Assembly (NCBI GenBank): GCA_000711775.1
Contig: ARYC01025606.1
Span: forward strand, 1 to 64,000
Length of the DNA stretch: 64,000 nucleotides
Direction of reading: 5' to 3'
Source: Oxytricha trifallax
Taxonomy: Eukaryota > Ciliophora > Spirotrichea > Sporadotrichida > Oxytrichidae
The notes under the pieces are model-generated. The model saw only the letters and a list, made by a program, of their open reading frames with translations. It did not search any database and was not told where the DNA came from. Shown one piece after another: positions 23,101 through 35,836 of the stretch (position 1 is the stretch's first letter; the number at the start of each line of letters is the position of its first letter). Both the position numbers and the translations under genes were made by a program.

Positions 23101-24070
23101 TTATTCATAAAGTGGATTTCTAAATTGAACCCTTCAAATCAAATACATGCTTTCTCTCGCTTTGTTTGACTCTTCTAATATCATTCCACATCAAAAGCTA
23201 TTGCATACATCTTCTCATATCTTTACTTTGCTCATTAATATGAGGACTATAAGTATGCCTTCTTTCTTGCTAAACTTTTGCCTTAAATGTTCCATAGCTC
23301 TATCGTTCTATAAAATGTATAAATGAGATATTTTTAATTACATCTTTCTCAAGACAAGTCATAAAACTTTAAATCTTAAGGTTCTATTCTCTTGTAGTGC
23401 TCCCTCTAGAAACAGATCTGTATCTCTTGTTTGCAGCCATTTCAATGGATTTCTGATTTATCTTGGGTTTGTGAGTACACTCTTTAGTTTCTTCTTTTAG
23501 GCTATGATTCTTTTGAAGATTAATTTTGTCAAGAGTTTGATTATGTTTTTTTTGCAAAATAATTGTTCACGCTTGAACCTACACCACCATAATTTTCTCT
23601 ATAAATTTTATCTTTAGAGGGAGTCAAACTTTTAGTTGCATTTCTAACTCCTCTATGTTGAATACTGTTTATATTTAATATTGATTCAAGAATTATTGCT
23701 AACTCTTAATCATTCTATTGACCATTAAATGTCGTTACTACTGCCTTAGCTTTTCCTCCTCAATTTTGTAAAGCTCCTGTTGCTGCAATAACTTTTGCTC
23801 ACTTATTTTATGAAAGTAGCTATTAAATTAAGAATGACTTTCAACCATGACTTCGGCCTTTCTCTCCTCCCTTTTAGATTTGATAAACAAATTGTAAAAT
23901 AATTGGTGAATGCTGCTACTATTGCTATGAATTGTAGGATGAAATTTATAGAAGATTCATATTTGAGGAGATAGGTGACTACTCGCTGCCTTGAATATTT
24001 ACAGACAGAGGAGGATTGCTACTTAAAAATGATTGTGCTGAATTGGTGTTGCTTAGTACATATTAAACAT
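20188..24070 (-). CDS. Large Gln/Asn/Ser-rich ciliate protein, about 1,290 codons
   Basis: The probable start is ATG at 24,070, and the gene ends at tandem TGA TGA codons (20,185-20,190). Most of its length is coding in the ciliate code, in frames that switch several times, mostly at homopolymers. Regions in order: a Ser/Gln-rich N-terminus with a Gln5 run; a Gln/Glu coiled coil (LLQQQELYKIEEEKLRQQQ); a block with HKPKINQKSIEMA and later HTYSPHINEQSKDM, motifs common in ciliate axonemal and cytoskeletal proteins; an acidic Asp/Asn/Gln stretch; and a 320-codon C-terminus rich in poly-Gln and Asn. That last part is one unbroken frame. It is probably a cytoskeletal or RNA-associated scaffold with prion-like tracts; this is inference from composition. 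Confidence 0.6.
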
Positions 24071-24139
24071 GTTTAAACTTTGTGAGTTAAAGCCAAGAGC
24101 TGAGTTTTAATTAAACTGTCTCATCTCTATTATTGAGTG

Positions 24140-24388
24140 GTTTATGGGAATTTTACTGATTCATACTATTTCTTGCCTAGAACTATGTATGATGCACCTA
24201 TTTGTTCTCTTTTAGTTGAGTTATAGGCTAGTTTAAGGGAAATAAAAGAGTCAGATCTTACAGGGGAGGCTTAAGAAAAAGCGCATTATGAAGAAATGAA
24301 AGAAGGTCTATAAATTTTACCAGAGGATTAGAGATTCATATATTCTTTGTTTTTTTAATTCATTTTGTTTGTCAGATTCAATGGCTGA
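24140..24388 (+). CDS. Coding fragment, unknown
   Basis: About 70 codons without TGA, of normal composition (YYFLPRTMYDAPICSLLVEL, then EIKESDLTGEAQEKAHYEEM), end at TGA 24,386. It has no clear start. It could be an exon or a macronuclear-destined segment of a gene whose other parts lie elsewhere. The 5' end faces the start of the large minus-strand gene. Confidence 0.4.
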
Positions 24389-25300
24389 GTCTAATTGAAT
24401 TAATACTATGAGTATTAGCAATTAAACTTAAAAATTATTTATTTTATCAATCCTCTTATTTAAAGCCTGTAAAAATTACAACAGTATTTCCAATGTTTAG
24501 TCTTCAAATCAGAAAGCTTAAGTGCTTTCTGTGATGTTTATTCACTTAATTATTTAGTCCCCAAATATTGCTATTTTAACCATTTAGCACATTCAATTTA
24601 TCCATAAGTGAAGTGTATTTTATGAAGCTTTTAGGATTTTGCTGCTATGTTTGACTTTTCAGAAACCATTATAGTTGCTCATCATTTTTCTTGCTTTTAT
24701 TGTTGCTTATAAATCTTTTACGAGAGTTAAAAATATATAAAATTTGGATGTTAAAATGGGTTAATCTTGTACCTCTTGAGTGTCCTCTTTTTTCCTTTTC
24801 TGTTAAATTTTATAATAGCTTGACGTTAATATATTTAATGAATTGAAAATTAAATGCAATATGAATTTATATAATATTAAAATTAAATTGAATTTCAACA
24901 GTACCCCTTATTTCTAAATTTCATATACATGAAATTCTAACACTTTTAACTTTCAATATTTTTAATACCTATAAGTATAGATTAAATATAAACTTCATTA
25001 TGAATTTACTATCGAACTAATTTTATCTGAATCCTCTATATTTTACTCTTAAGTATTCTTAATTTTACTGTCTAAAAGCACCCTAATTTTCAACTCTAAA
25101 ACAGTTATTTGCTATATCTATAATCAACCACTTCTTATTCTCTGATTCCTCTATTCAATTAACTTTTCATAATAAATTATTGCATATTTGTTATAGCTTT
25201 CTGCTTCTAAAGCAATAAAGAAATCTAATTGTAAAGTTAGATATAAAAATTTAAACAATTACTCAGTGAACAAAGATTAAATAAGGAATTAACTTGTGAG
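24389..25300. other. AT-rich intergenic region
   Basis: No gene or repeat was seen. It precedes the clean ORF at 25,301 and would hold its 5' flank. Confidence 0.4.
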
Positions 25301-26698
25301 ATGACGGAAATATCTCACGAGCGATACGAAAAATTCCTAAAAGACCAGGGTTATTATTAAAACCCGGCTACAGAGTTTGAGATATAATACAACGAATATC
25401 TCTCAATAATCTACGAACTTGGTGCAGCCGATGCTAGACCTGCACGTAAAAGTGAAAGTATACTCTGTAAACCACAGAGCACCTAATAGATAGTGGAAGA
25501 AAGAGCGCTCCTCAGTGACTGGGCCCTAAACCCAGAAATGGCCTCACATTGGGAATATATAGATACCTTATCTAAAGAAAAAGCCAGCAAATCTAACACT
25601 AACAACTCTCCTAGAAAGGACTTTAACCATGGCTATGACTCAGACTCAGAGCAATGGGAAGACGAAATCTACTACGACTCTTTCGGTGAAGACGACCAAG
25701 AGGAAGACGACCTCGATTTCGTAGAACGATACTATGACAACAGAAAACAAAAAGTCCCACTATAATTTCAACAGGAAATAAACGCTAGAGCTACAAAACA
25801 GAGATAAGACTTTGAAAGAGAAAAATTTGAGTTTTTTTGTTATAAAAACTAAAACTTCTTCAACAAGAAACAAACTTAGTAGACATACTAAAAGACTCCT
25901 TACACAAAAAGATTTTTCAACTCAAGAAAGTAAGAGGCCTTCAACTCCCATATTAAATATGTAACACAAGCCAAAACAGACCCTGGCCCTAGATAGGATC
26001 AAACTCTTTAATAAACAGATGAGATAATACCAAAAACACTTTAACAGTCAGATAAAGACTTTAACATATAAACAAGAACTATCTAGATGATATAGGAAGA
26101 AGCACAGAAACTTTCAGACTTAGTGATGGGAATTGAATCAGTTTCACAGCCTTCCCCATTAACAACTTAATTTTCAGTACTAGATAGAGAAGATTCTTCA
26201 CCCTTCTCAGTACTAAATAGAAACACTCCTAATACGTCACAGATCGGTACTTTTTACCAGATTCTGACCAGAATGAAAACTCTGTTAGATATCCCAACTA
26301 TAATTGAATAGTAACCTTATAAATTCTATCATAGAATACTATACAATAGCTATATTACAACTTAACTATGGGATGACAAACTCAGAAGCTTAGAAAAACT
26401 TATTACACTCCAAAACCCCACTCTGACAGTAGACTAAGACGTCATGGAACTAAACAAACAAGATGAAGAAAACTTACACGCTCTCTACTAACAATGGAAA
26501 AGAATCAAGTTTAAAAAAGTCTAAAGAACTATATAACTTAGAAGGGAGCTAGGGCTGGAAAAACATACATACTTTTACAGAAGTCTCCACAAAAACCTTA
26601 GACAAGACCTAATTGAAAACAAAAACATCAGAAAGGGAAAAATTAAGAAAAAAGAAAAGAACAAAAAAGGTAACATCTGGAGAATCAGAAAAATTTGA
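25301..26698 (+). CDS. Intact 465-aa ciliate-code ORF, possibly from a retroposon
   Basis: ATG 25,301 to TGA 26,696 is one uninterrupted frame with more than 40 TAA/TAG codons as Gln. All six Trp are TGG and there is no internal TGA. The protein is hydrophilic: an acidic centre (DDQEEDDLDF near residue 140), a Gln/Lys-rich middle, a possible globular part (FYHRILYNSYITTQLWDD) and a very basic C-terminus (KIKKKEKNKKGNIWRIRKI). There are no RT, DDE, gag zinc-knuckle or other named motifs. The lack of indels contrasts with neighbouring genes and suggests a multicopy consensus or recent selection. The 3' flank ends in an ATT repeat, as in non-LTR retroposons. Confidence 0.75.
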
Positions 26699-26864
26699 GG
26701 AGTAGAACTAACGGAGTTCCACAACATTTGGTGACAACAGAAATTGTCCAATGTCCCAAACCAAACTAACTAAAAGGGCTTTACCCTTATATATATTAAA
26801 ACATATACCAGATCGGGGGTCCCCAGAGACCTCAATGTGATCTAATTATTATTATTATTATTAG
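25301..26864 (+). mobile_element. Candidate retroposon: ORF plus 3' UTR with (ATT)n tail
   Basis: After the stop comes 145 bp of untranslated sequence with a G/C-rich block (GATCGGGGGTCCCCAGAGAC near 26,812), then CTCAATGTGATCTA and a run of seven ATT units (to about 26,864). A GC-rich 3' end followed by a short-unit tail is typical of some LINE-class elements. No target-site duplication or second copy was found in this window and no reverse transcriptase is present, so the element could be non-autonomous or 5'-truncated. Confidence 0.35.
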
Positions 26865-27379
26865 TGAACAAAGCTCTTAACCTTAGTTAATTAAAGGACT
26901 ATCTCAATATTTGATTATGATTTATTCAGAAGAGTATTAGAGCAGCTTGAAGTTTGGCATATAGTAATATTTTAGGAATGTGCTCACTTTTATATAAGGC
27001 ATTTGATTTATTGGAGTTTATAAGTTTTTACCTAAAAACAATTTGTAGGATTATTGGCATGATTTTCTTTCTAGTTTTTTGCTACAGATTGTAGCCTTTA
27101 AGCATGCTGAATATATAAAAGCCTTGTAATTCAATTTTATGAATAAAATTATTAATAAATATGAATAGGGAACTCTGAGATCTTCGATTGTAATTGTTCA
27201 CAAGCTTTTGCAACACAAATATTGTCAAAGCACTACTCTATGCTTGCTGATGTATGATTTCAATATCATTTTTAAATTCTTAGTTATGTTTCTTGCTACG
27301 ACTGCCACTGATACTACTCATGTTACCCATTTTATTATTATTCTTAGCCGAGTTCTATTAAGATTTACCTGTGCTGCTC

Positions 27380-28650
27380 TCAAGTTGATTATTTGAGTTC
27401 AAGAATATCATATTTCTAATGTGATTTTTGTTGTTGTTGTTGGTTTTTGAGTTTACTTGAGGAGGGTATCTCTATTATACTAGCAGATAATATATGAGGA
27501 GTATGATAGTTCCTAGTGGAATTCTGTCGCTGCTGTTACTAAGCTTAATTCTGTAAATATGCATTGAATTTAGTGTTATTAATCTGATTCTTAAGCTCTT
27601 ACTGAGTGGGCTAAATTTACTGCTATTGCTATTACTGTTGAGTATGAAGCTTCTGATTAATGTCTTTGAAGCTGCCATAGGACTGTGATTATTAATGATG
27701 CTGCTGTTAATACTGTAACTGCTGGGATCTAAGGTCTATAGTCTAGGAGTTTTGTGAGTGCTTCTGCTTTTAGTGTTGTGCCAACATCATGTCTCTCATG
27801 TTGGCTTGATTTAAGTGTTGCTATTACTATTGCTATGGATTTGATAATGATTAACTCAAGCTTGTGGAGTGATAAGATGCTTAGCTAAATTTGACAAGAT
27901 TATAGTAAAATTTTATAGAAATACTTAATTCAATTATAGCCTTCCTCTGACTATCTTATGATGAGGACTTCGAGTGAACAGAATTCACTAAATTATCCGT
28001 ATTTTTAGTCTTTCCATCCACTCCATTCTTATTCGAATATGCATTCTGTTAGTTATTGCTACTGGATTTATTTATCTTTTACTGCTTATTGATGCCTGTG
28101 TTTGTGTTACTATAATTATTATTATTTTCACTGCTGCTGCCATTGGTAATTTTCATGTATTAATTCTAATTGAATGTACTCATTTTCGACTATTTGCTTA
28201 AACTGGCTTTAGCTACTTCTAGGTTTCATTCTAATAATTTGCTACTACTATTATTGAATTGGTTGCATTTGCCTGCTTAGAAGGAACTGATGATTAGCAT
28301 TACTTGAAAGGGAGGTCTATGATCTGTTTTACTGTTATTTAGCTTCTTTATTATTAGAATCTGATTAATGATGAGGATTTAAATTATTATTATTCTGTGG
28401 ATTAATCACATGACCATTGTCATTAATGGGCTACTATTTATTGCTGGGTTTATCGTAATAACTGCTTATTTTACTGTTTATTATGCTTTTAGGCATCTAC
28501 CTAGGTGGCGATTGACTTACTGATTACTAATATCTGGTCATTGCTATTGATGCTGCCATTATTATTGCTGTTATTGATATTATTAATTATTCATAGTCTG
28601 ATTAATAGAGCTGCATTTACTGTTATTGCTACTGCCTGTGTTTTATTGAG
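27380..28650 (-). CDS. Gln/Asn-rich (prion-like) ciliate protein
   Basis: Three long minus-strand segments in the ciliate code are extremely Gln/Asn-rich, for example NKQQPINDNGHVINPQNNNN near 28,400, GSSSENNNNYSNTNTGIN near 28,120, and a C-terminal part with eight Gln in a row near 27,620. The last segment is open for over 150 codons and ends at TGA 27,380-27,382. The frame changes near 28,120 and 27,850. The start is not resolved. Charged and aromatic residues are few, so it is probably largely disordered. No domain recognised. Confidence 0.55.
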
Positions 28651-29063
28651 ATTACTTTTATATATATAGGAAACTCTCTTGAATCAATCTATTATAAAAA
28701 GATGAAATTTATTTAATTATAGATCAATAAATAAATTGATAAGAAAAGAAAACATAGTATTTATGGCAAGAGTAGTTTACCTTTTTGGACATTTTTTTGA
28801 TTAAATATAATTAAATTTACATTTAATTATATTTCAAAGCAACTCTGCATTTGACCCTTTTTATTCTCAACAATAAATTTAAATATCTATATATAATCAA
28901 TCATATTTTAAGTTCTTCTCAAGAGATTATATTTTGAGATAGGAATAGTAGATTAATCGATTTATCTTTAAACAATTAATAATAGTCGTAATTTTATCTA
29001 ATTTTATTCCAAATATGATAGAATGTTTAAGTTTTAATCTTAATTCTAGTATATAAAATCAGA

Positions 29064-31246
29064 TCAGACTTTGATGCGAAAGAGGAAGTCGTCGATGTTG
29101 TTGCCAATGACTCTATTGTTTCTGTAGGTTTTTACCTGGTTGTGCACTAAATTCACGGCACCACTCACCATCATTGCCATCATGTTCCCCCACATCCATT
29201 ACCACATGGTCCAGGAGTCGTTTGCAGCAGTAGCATCCTCAGTTTAGCATTAAAATCATTAAGTCTAATATAAGTTTGAACTTAAGCCAAAGAGAGAAAA
29301 TTATCAGATAGTTCAACTTCAACATCAGCTTCGGTTTCTAGCTCAGTTTGGTGTAAGAAGTAAGCTTTCAATATTTCATTTGTAGGGCTCTGATGTCCTT
29401 GTTAAAAAGAAAGTAAAAGGAATATATAGTTCTCTGAAGATGGTGACTGAGAGAAGTGGCAAGTGCCTCTAATTGTACTTCTGAAACATCAGTGCTAGTA
29501 GTTGATGGAGCTGATTCTCTTGCTGGTGCAGTGATATTGGTGGTATCAGTTGTGACTGTGAAGGGCTCAGTTTAATTGGGTGTGGTTGAGTTAGTTGGGA
29601 CTTCAGTAGCAGTGCTGTTGATGGTGTTAACAACGATAACATCGTAAGTTGCAGAGTTATTCTTCTTACAATCTCTCTCTCTTGTCCTTCTTGCGTATCT
29701 TGTCTTTCTTATCTTTACGATCGTGATCATCTTCATCTTCGTCTCTGTCTCTCTTGTGTTTCTTGTCCTTGTGGTCTTCATCATGATCATCATCGTGATC
29801 TCTCTTCTTCTTGTCCTTCTTTTCTTTGTGATCATCTCGTCATCTTCGTTGTCGTCATGATCCTTATTCTTTCTATCTTTCTTGTCCTTCTTATCTTTTT
29901 TGAAGAAAAACCACTATTTAGGAATTTATGATAGACATGCTTGTGATTCCAATTGAATTTAAAAATGAAATATACTTAATTATCAAGGTTTTTCCCTTAA
30001 AGTTGCTTAATTCTAAAATATTATAATTTTCAAATTAACTATACCCCAAGATTGAAAGTCTCTACTCAGACACATTTACTATAAAAGCCTAGCTATAATA
30101 TGATAAATTATAGATAGTTTTCTATTAATGAAATATTTATTTAATATTACAAATATAAGTAAATAGAATTTAATTTCTAAGGCTATTTTTAAACTATTTA
30201 AAAGTTTAACATTTAGCTTTGAAAAATATATATAGTCCTATATTTCTTCAAGATTTGGCTTAGAAATGATAGTAAACATGATTAGGCTAAATTTTATTGC
30301 AATAAAGCTGAAAGAATGAGAGATTTATGGGCTATCAATTGATATCTCTGAAATTGAATCACTTTTCCTTTAGCTTACATTCCTAATGAACTGAATTATA
30401 ATATTTTTCATAATATAATTATGAATATAAATAAATTCTCAAATAATATCTTGGCAAAAGCCAATCTAAAGCAAATACTCTACAAATTGTAGCCTATATA
30501 TATTAAAGATTTTATTCTTTTATATTGTCGTCTTCACTCTGTCTCTTTTTTCCTTCTTATACTTCTTTTCATCACATCGTCTTCGTCCTAGTCTATTCTG
30601 TTAATCGTTTCCTTCTTGTCTTTTTTACCAGAGTGTTGATCATCACTGTCTTCATGGGATTCGTTTGAGTCCTTTCTCTTTCTTCTCTCATCCCTCCTTT
30701 TCTCGTCTTTCTCCTCGTGGCTATTAGTTAATTAAGGTCTCTTTCATTTTATCAATGATGAATTTCCCTCCTTGGTTTAGAACTTTTTGGCTTTGATTCT
30801 TCAAATCACCAGCAGATTTGAATCCAACATTGAGAGCTTTTTAAGACTATTAAGTAGATTGATTCTTGAGTTTGTTAGCCTGTTGCTGACCTTTGTTTGC
30901 TAGATCGTTGAAGTTGACCTAAAATGCTGGAATAAATAAAATAAAATTATTGTATTAGAGCTTGTTGAGAGTTACCTTCATTTATTTCTACATCATATTA
31001 GATTTGAGCAAGGTCGATGGAGTCATCACCGCACAATAAACCTCCTACTGAATATCCTAATCCGTTATCAATTAAGTTGCCGCCTAAAGATAGAGCGTGA
31101 TTGGGGAGAGAGTGATGCTCTCCTTTAGTGCATCCCACTACGGTGAGTGAAGATACGAAAGTTAATACCGAAAATCTATTGATAATTTCTAATCCCTTGG
31201 ATAAAATTTTATTTTTTTTGAAATAAATAAATCTATTTATAATCAA
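29064..31246 (-). CDS. Secreted or membrane-linked Asp/Lys-rich low-complexity protein
   Basis: The N-terminal part has a signal-like hydrophobic segment (FSVLTFVSSLTVVGC) followed by GYSVGGLLCGDDSIDLAQI. A probable 57-nt intron (30,919-30,975, GTAACT..TTTTAG) leads to an amphipathic Gln/Lys/Asn-rich helix (NDLANKGQQQANKLKNQ). Next come a Lys/Asp/Glu/Arg-rich block and, after an AT-rich interruption (about 29,930-30,530, probably intron or IES), a Lys/Asp/His block, a Thr/Ser/Asn segment with several N-x-S/T sites, and a C-terminus with Trp/Met-rich WTMWQWMWGNMMAMM. The stop is TGA at 29,064. Frames shift inside the low-complexity blocks. Function unknown. Confidence 0.5.
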
Positions 31247-31264
31247 GGTGATAAAAATAAGACA

Positions 31265-31358
31265 GATTGAACCCCACCGATTGGCCTCTAATGCGATGAA
31301 CTCAGCAACCCCTGCTTACCCTCAGCAGGCCTTAGTGTAGTAGAAAGCTCTATTAGAA
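31265..31358 (-). repeat. SINE-like dispersed repeat, copy 2
   Basis: Reverse-complement relative of 12,665-12,760. It shares the TTCTAATAGAGCTTTCTACT head and GGCCTGCTGAGG block, and the GGTGGGGTTCAATC end resembles a tRNA B box. It lies 19 bp upstream of the first codon given for the adjacent minus-strand gene and so may form part of its 5' flank. Confidence 0.55.
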
Positions 31359-31644
31359 GTCTCCTGCCTCGGGCCCATTTGGTTCACTCTATCCATATAA
31401 CTTTCAATAATTTGATTTAAAACTTGACTTTATTTATTTTATCTTTTATAAAATATATGAAAATGTGATTCCTGTATTTAATAAGAATAAATTAAAAATA
31501 CTCTGAGATAGCAATAAATTTTAAGTGTGCTACAAAGAGAATAATTTAAAGCTATATAATTTAATAATAATTCCTTGTGATTAAAACTATTAATTTATAT
31601 TGATTTAATAAAGAAACTGGATTTAAAATTGAAGCATTCTCAAA

Positions 31645-32294
31645 GGAGTGACGTACTATTCAAAACCATAACTCGATAAATCAGAAAAGTGCATTTTAAA
31701 ATATTTGCCAAAGAGACTAAGTACCTAAGAATTTAATGATACAGGGATAATTACTATATCTCTCTTATCAATTTAGTAAATATTAATAAAGATCTTATTA
31801 TTAGGGGAATTTTATGATAAGTTAGAAGTTTGTAAGGAATTAACAATTTTTGAAAGAAACTACAACTACTATAATAATAGCATAATAGTATGAATTATCC
31901 CAAAGAGTTAAAAAAAAGTATAAGATCTCTGATATTTTCACTTAAATATATAAACTACAACTCATGAAGTTATCTCTATAGACTAGGGAACTTTACGATA
32001 ATTAAGCAGCAATTCTTCAAAGCCAAGGGAATCGGAGGTGATCTCATCAAGAGATATGAAAAACGTTTGTCATTCAACTTCAATTTAACTTATTTAAAAG
32101 CTTATATTTTGCTTATGTTATATTATAGTCTCTGTCATCTAGGTTATTTCGCTGCATATAAATTTAATTCAATCGTGATGTAACTAAGGCCGACCTCATT
32201 ATTTTTCATTTTTTATTTACTTTCTGTTTTTCTTTATTAAAATTCTATTATTTTCCTTTTCGATTAGAGTTTATTTATTATAATGTTGATTTGA
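31645..32294 (+). CDS. Ciliate gene or exon, Gln-rich then membrane segments
   Basis: About 130 codons without TGA (RTIQNHNSINQKSAFQNI onward, with TTTTIIIAQQYELSQRVKKK) are followed, in a frame shifted near 32,030, by a segment with probable transmembrane helices (LTYLKAYILLMLYYSLCHLG and SLFFIFYLLSVFLY). That segment ends at TGA 32,292. No start is evident and no family is recognised. Confidence 0.35.
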
Positions 32295-34624
32295 TTAGGC
32301 GCTCATTATTTTTTAGATAAATAACATGATCTTTATTATAATGGCAAATACTGCGACTACTTATTCTTAAGTATCAATTAAAATGGTCAGTATAACGCCA
32401 AATTAGTTAAATAGGAACATTTTGCTATTAATGTTAGCTCGAAAAAATTTATTTTTAAATCTTACATAATAGGAGACTTAATACTTATTGATTGAGTTGC
32501 ATTGGCATTTGATTATATTAAAAATTAGTTTTATAATTATGGTGAAATACAGAAAATATTTAGTTTTAGATTACAGTCATAAGATAATACTCTCAGAAAT
32601 CGAACGAACATTTCATCCCTTCATTGAGCCTAGACTATTGAAAAAGATCAAGTGGGGTGAATTTCATCTTTCATGACAATAGAAGACAACAAAAATATAA
32701 TGGACGACATAAACATTAAGCACTCTAAATGACTAGTTGTTATTATTGCACTCAATCGTTATATATTTAAGCAATATATATACGAATGGGGTTTTTGTTT
32801 TAAAATTATTTATTCTATCTATTTTTCAAATGCTTTAATTTATTATCAATTGTACATAGTATCGCCGATAAAGAAATAAACAGAGTATATTAATCATTGA
32901 TGTTAGTTAAATGCTTTATTGATATATTTATTTTACCAATTATAAGACTTTATTTAGTGTATAGATCTTGCAGGACTCCTGAGAATATTTCTTATCAGGA
33001 ACTATATCTTAGGTGAGGATCTAGAGATTCTTCAGGGATGGCCAATTTACCGTCAATAAAGAGTAAAGTTTTAAAAAGAAAAATTTAGTTATTTTTTTGG
33101 GGATATTCAATAAATATTAAGAGTTTAATGAAATGAGTTTAGAAAAGTTATGATTAAAATAATAATGATGCCACTTAAAATAATGAAGATGTTGATTAAA
33201 AGGGGGATTCAGGTGGCTACTATCAGATTTAACATCTGATAATATTAACAATATATCATTCTAATATATCATGAATAATAACTACAATAAAATAGATGAA
33301 AGGATTCATCAAATTCTTGTTTAATCTGCTTTTAAATTCATTAAATATGCGTGAATTAGTTTTTTCTCGCTGCAAGTATGTAAATAATATTTCTTTTAAA
33401 TATTTCTTTTAATTAATTAGTTTAAAATTAAATATAATATAAAACAATAATAATTAGTGTTTGTTTGTAAAATAAGCCCTTTATAATTTTTATATTAAAA
33501 GGTAAATAAAGTAATAATAAAATAAGCTTTATAATTTTTAAAGAAAATTGAATTACAAGTCAGGTTTATTGAGCCAATCGCAATAAAACTTCATTTGAAT
33601 TTAATTTAATTAATTTTTTATATATTAAATTTAATAATTACAATTTAAAGTTTATATTCTTATAATATGAACTTTTAAAGTTAAAACTTTCATTGGAGGT
33701 GGATATTTAATAGTCAGTGAATTCAAATAACTAAAAACTTACAAGAATCCTATTCGAAGTTGAAAATAACTGTGAAATAATCTCAATACGAACCTAAACT
33801 CTTTTTTTTACTCCTACTACACTAATTAACTATTAAATTAACTATTTATTATATACTATCGATCTCAAACTGAAGTCTAAATATGACACTCCTACCTCCC
33901 TCTTTTGATATGTAATGTATCTTTGTTGAACCGAAAGAAGCATCTCAATTGAGGATGATAACCCATGATTAAACAGAAACGCCAATTTCAAAACAAAAAT
34001 AGCAATATTTAACGAGGAATATGTAAGCAGGAGTTCACATGAAGATCGCTTAATCCATGATGAATACAACTAGTTAGAGTCATACCAGACAACTCAAACC
34101 AACAAGCATATTACAGTCAAATACAATATTTATCAACAAGTTTGAAATTGCCGTAAAGTCATTGATGAAGCTGAAAAATGATATGAGAGCAATAAATTAT
34201 GGATCCATGCAAAATATATTAAAAGTAATTATAATTAATTAATAATAAAACTAAGTTGGAATCAACTTGCTTAATATTTAAACTAACTTCTGCTAGATAG
34301 ATTTGACACAAGAAAGACATGTGTATAAATCTGGATTCACATAGTAGTATCAGTATTGTATAAATAAGTTTAATGATTTCTTAAAGAATCCTCCTGTAAA
34401 AAAGTGAATAAAGCCATTCTCATTTAAACAGTAGTCCACTTGAGGAAGTAAACGAATAAAACTAATAAAAACAAAAACAAGCTCTTTATAAATAGATCAA
34501 TTCAATTCATTGGAAAAATCAGACTTTTTAGTATTAAGATTTTTTAAGAATAACAATAATGATTGATTAGATTGCAACAATCACTTAAACATAATAGAAA
34601 TTTATATTAAAAATTCACAAAAGC
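32295..34624. other. Mostly non-coding AT-rich stretch
   Basis: Only a short coding-like patch near 32,955-33,080 (SCRTPENISYQELYLR) stands out. Otherwise I see nothing that can be supported as a gene or repeat. Confidence 0.4.
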
Positions 34625-34960
34625 ATGACTACTTCATTATAAATGATCCCATTTGACTCATCGCAGCAAGAACAAGAGAAATTAAAAGAATTCTTGAGGT
34701 TAAAGTTGATGTTTAAGTAAATAAATTTTATTTACAATTAAAATATTAAGATGAAGGAGACTAAGTCCAATTTACATTTAAGAAAAGGAAGATTATAAGG
34801 AGGGGAAACAAGAAAGTAAAGAAATATTATGGGAAATCATAGTAAGAGGATGGGTTAAAAAGTTCACTAGAGGAGAACTTATTTCATTAGATAAAAAGGT
34901 TTTATCCCTTTCATATTTCGCATATAAAAATCCGAGAGTTCCAATCACTGAAATGTAGAT
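34625..34960 (+). CDS. Small ciliate gene with one intron, unknown
   Basis: ATG 34,625 opens MTTSLQMIPFDSSQQEQEK and a helical stretch. A short AT-rich insert follows (about 34,713-34,751, GTAAAT..TTAAG, possible intron), then a basic segment (FTFKKRKIIRRGNKKVKKYY) and an acidic Ser-rich part. The 3' end is not resolved. Small size, charge and AT-rich surroundings keep confidence low. Confidence 0.35.
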
Positions 34961-34999
34961 ACCTATTATTATTATTTTTAATAATTAAATTCAATAAGG

Positions 35000-35805
35000 A
35001 AGAGGAATTTATAATTTTTTTTAAATTTATTTTTTATTTTATAAAAAAACATTTAATTTCATTTTATAATTTAGTAAGTATCTCTATATAATTAAAATCT
35101 TAAACTAGTCTTTGTTTTAGTTTTATTAAGTTTATAATTTTTAATCGTTTATAACTTCATGATAAAAATGTTGAAACTAGCTCGTATAATATAAATGGTA
35201 AAAATAATTTTCAAAGATAATCATTCATAATAGTAATCATTGTTAACAGGACTCTTTCAATAATTATGAATACTATTAAAGATGAAAATACATTTATTAA
35301 GCAAATTTTCCTATGGTAATAAATTTTAGCAATAAATTAAGCAATATTCAATAATCCCATCGACGGAAATATCTGCTCTTATAAGCTGTTTGTAAATTAT
35401 CAATGGTATTCTTACAAAAAGCCAGCTTTTATAAATTGTCTGCTTTGAAAATTTAGGGTTAATTTAAAAAGATTGACCAAGGTTTAATATATATATATAT
35501 TAACTCAACAATAAGATAATTATATACTTTATCTAACGGCTATCAATTTATATAATATTTGGAAGGATTCAAGCAAATTTATTTATATATTAGGCTAAAC
35601 TTTCAATTAGGAATCTATATATTTAAGATACTCAATAAAGATTTATTTTCAGTGAATTGGAAAAATTGGTTGTTTTTAATTTATTATAAAAAATTATGAC
35701 TTCTCTTAATTATTTTTGTCTTAGTTATAGAAGTAGTATTCAATTATTCTTATTCTATCAAAATTATGAAAAAGTAAATTAAAAAAAGATATTTATTATT
35801 AATAC

Positions 35806-35836
<31 letters not shown>

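Noticed and set aside
21960..23110. TGA codons inside the large Gln-rich gene as further sense-UGA cases
   Set aside because: Near 22,560 a shifted frame gives a more convincing helical sequence without TGA, so frame changes explain them equally well.
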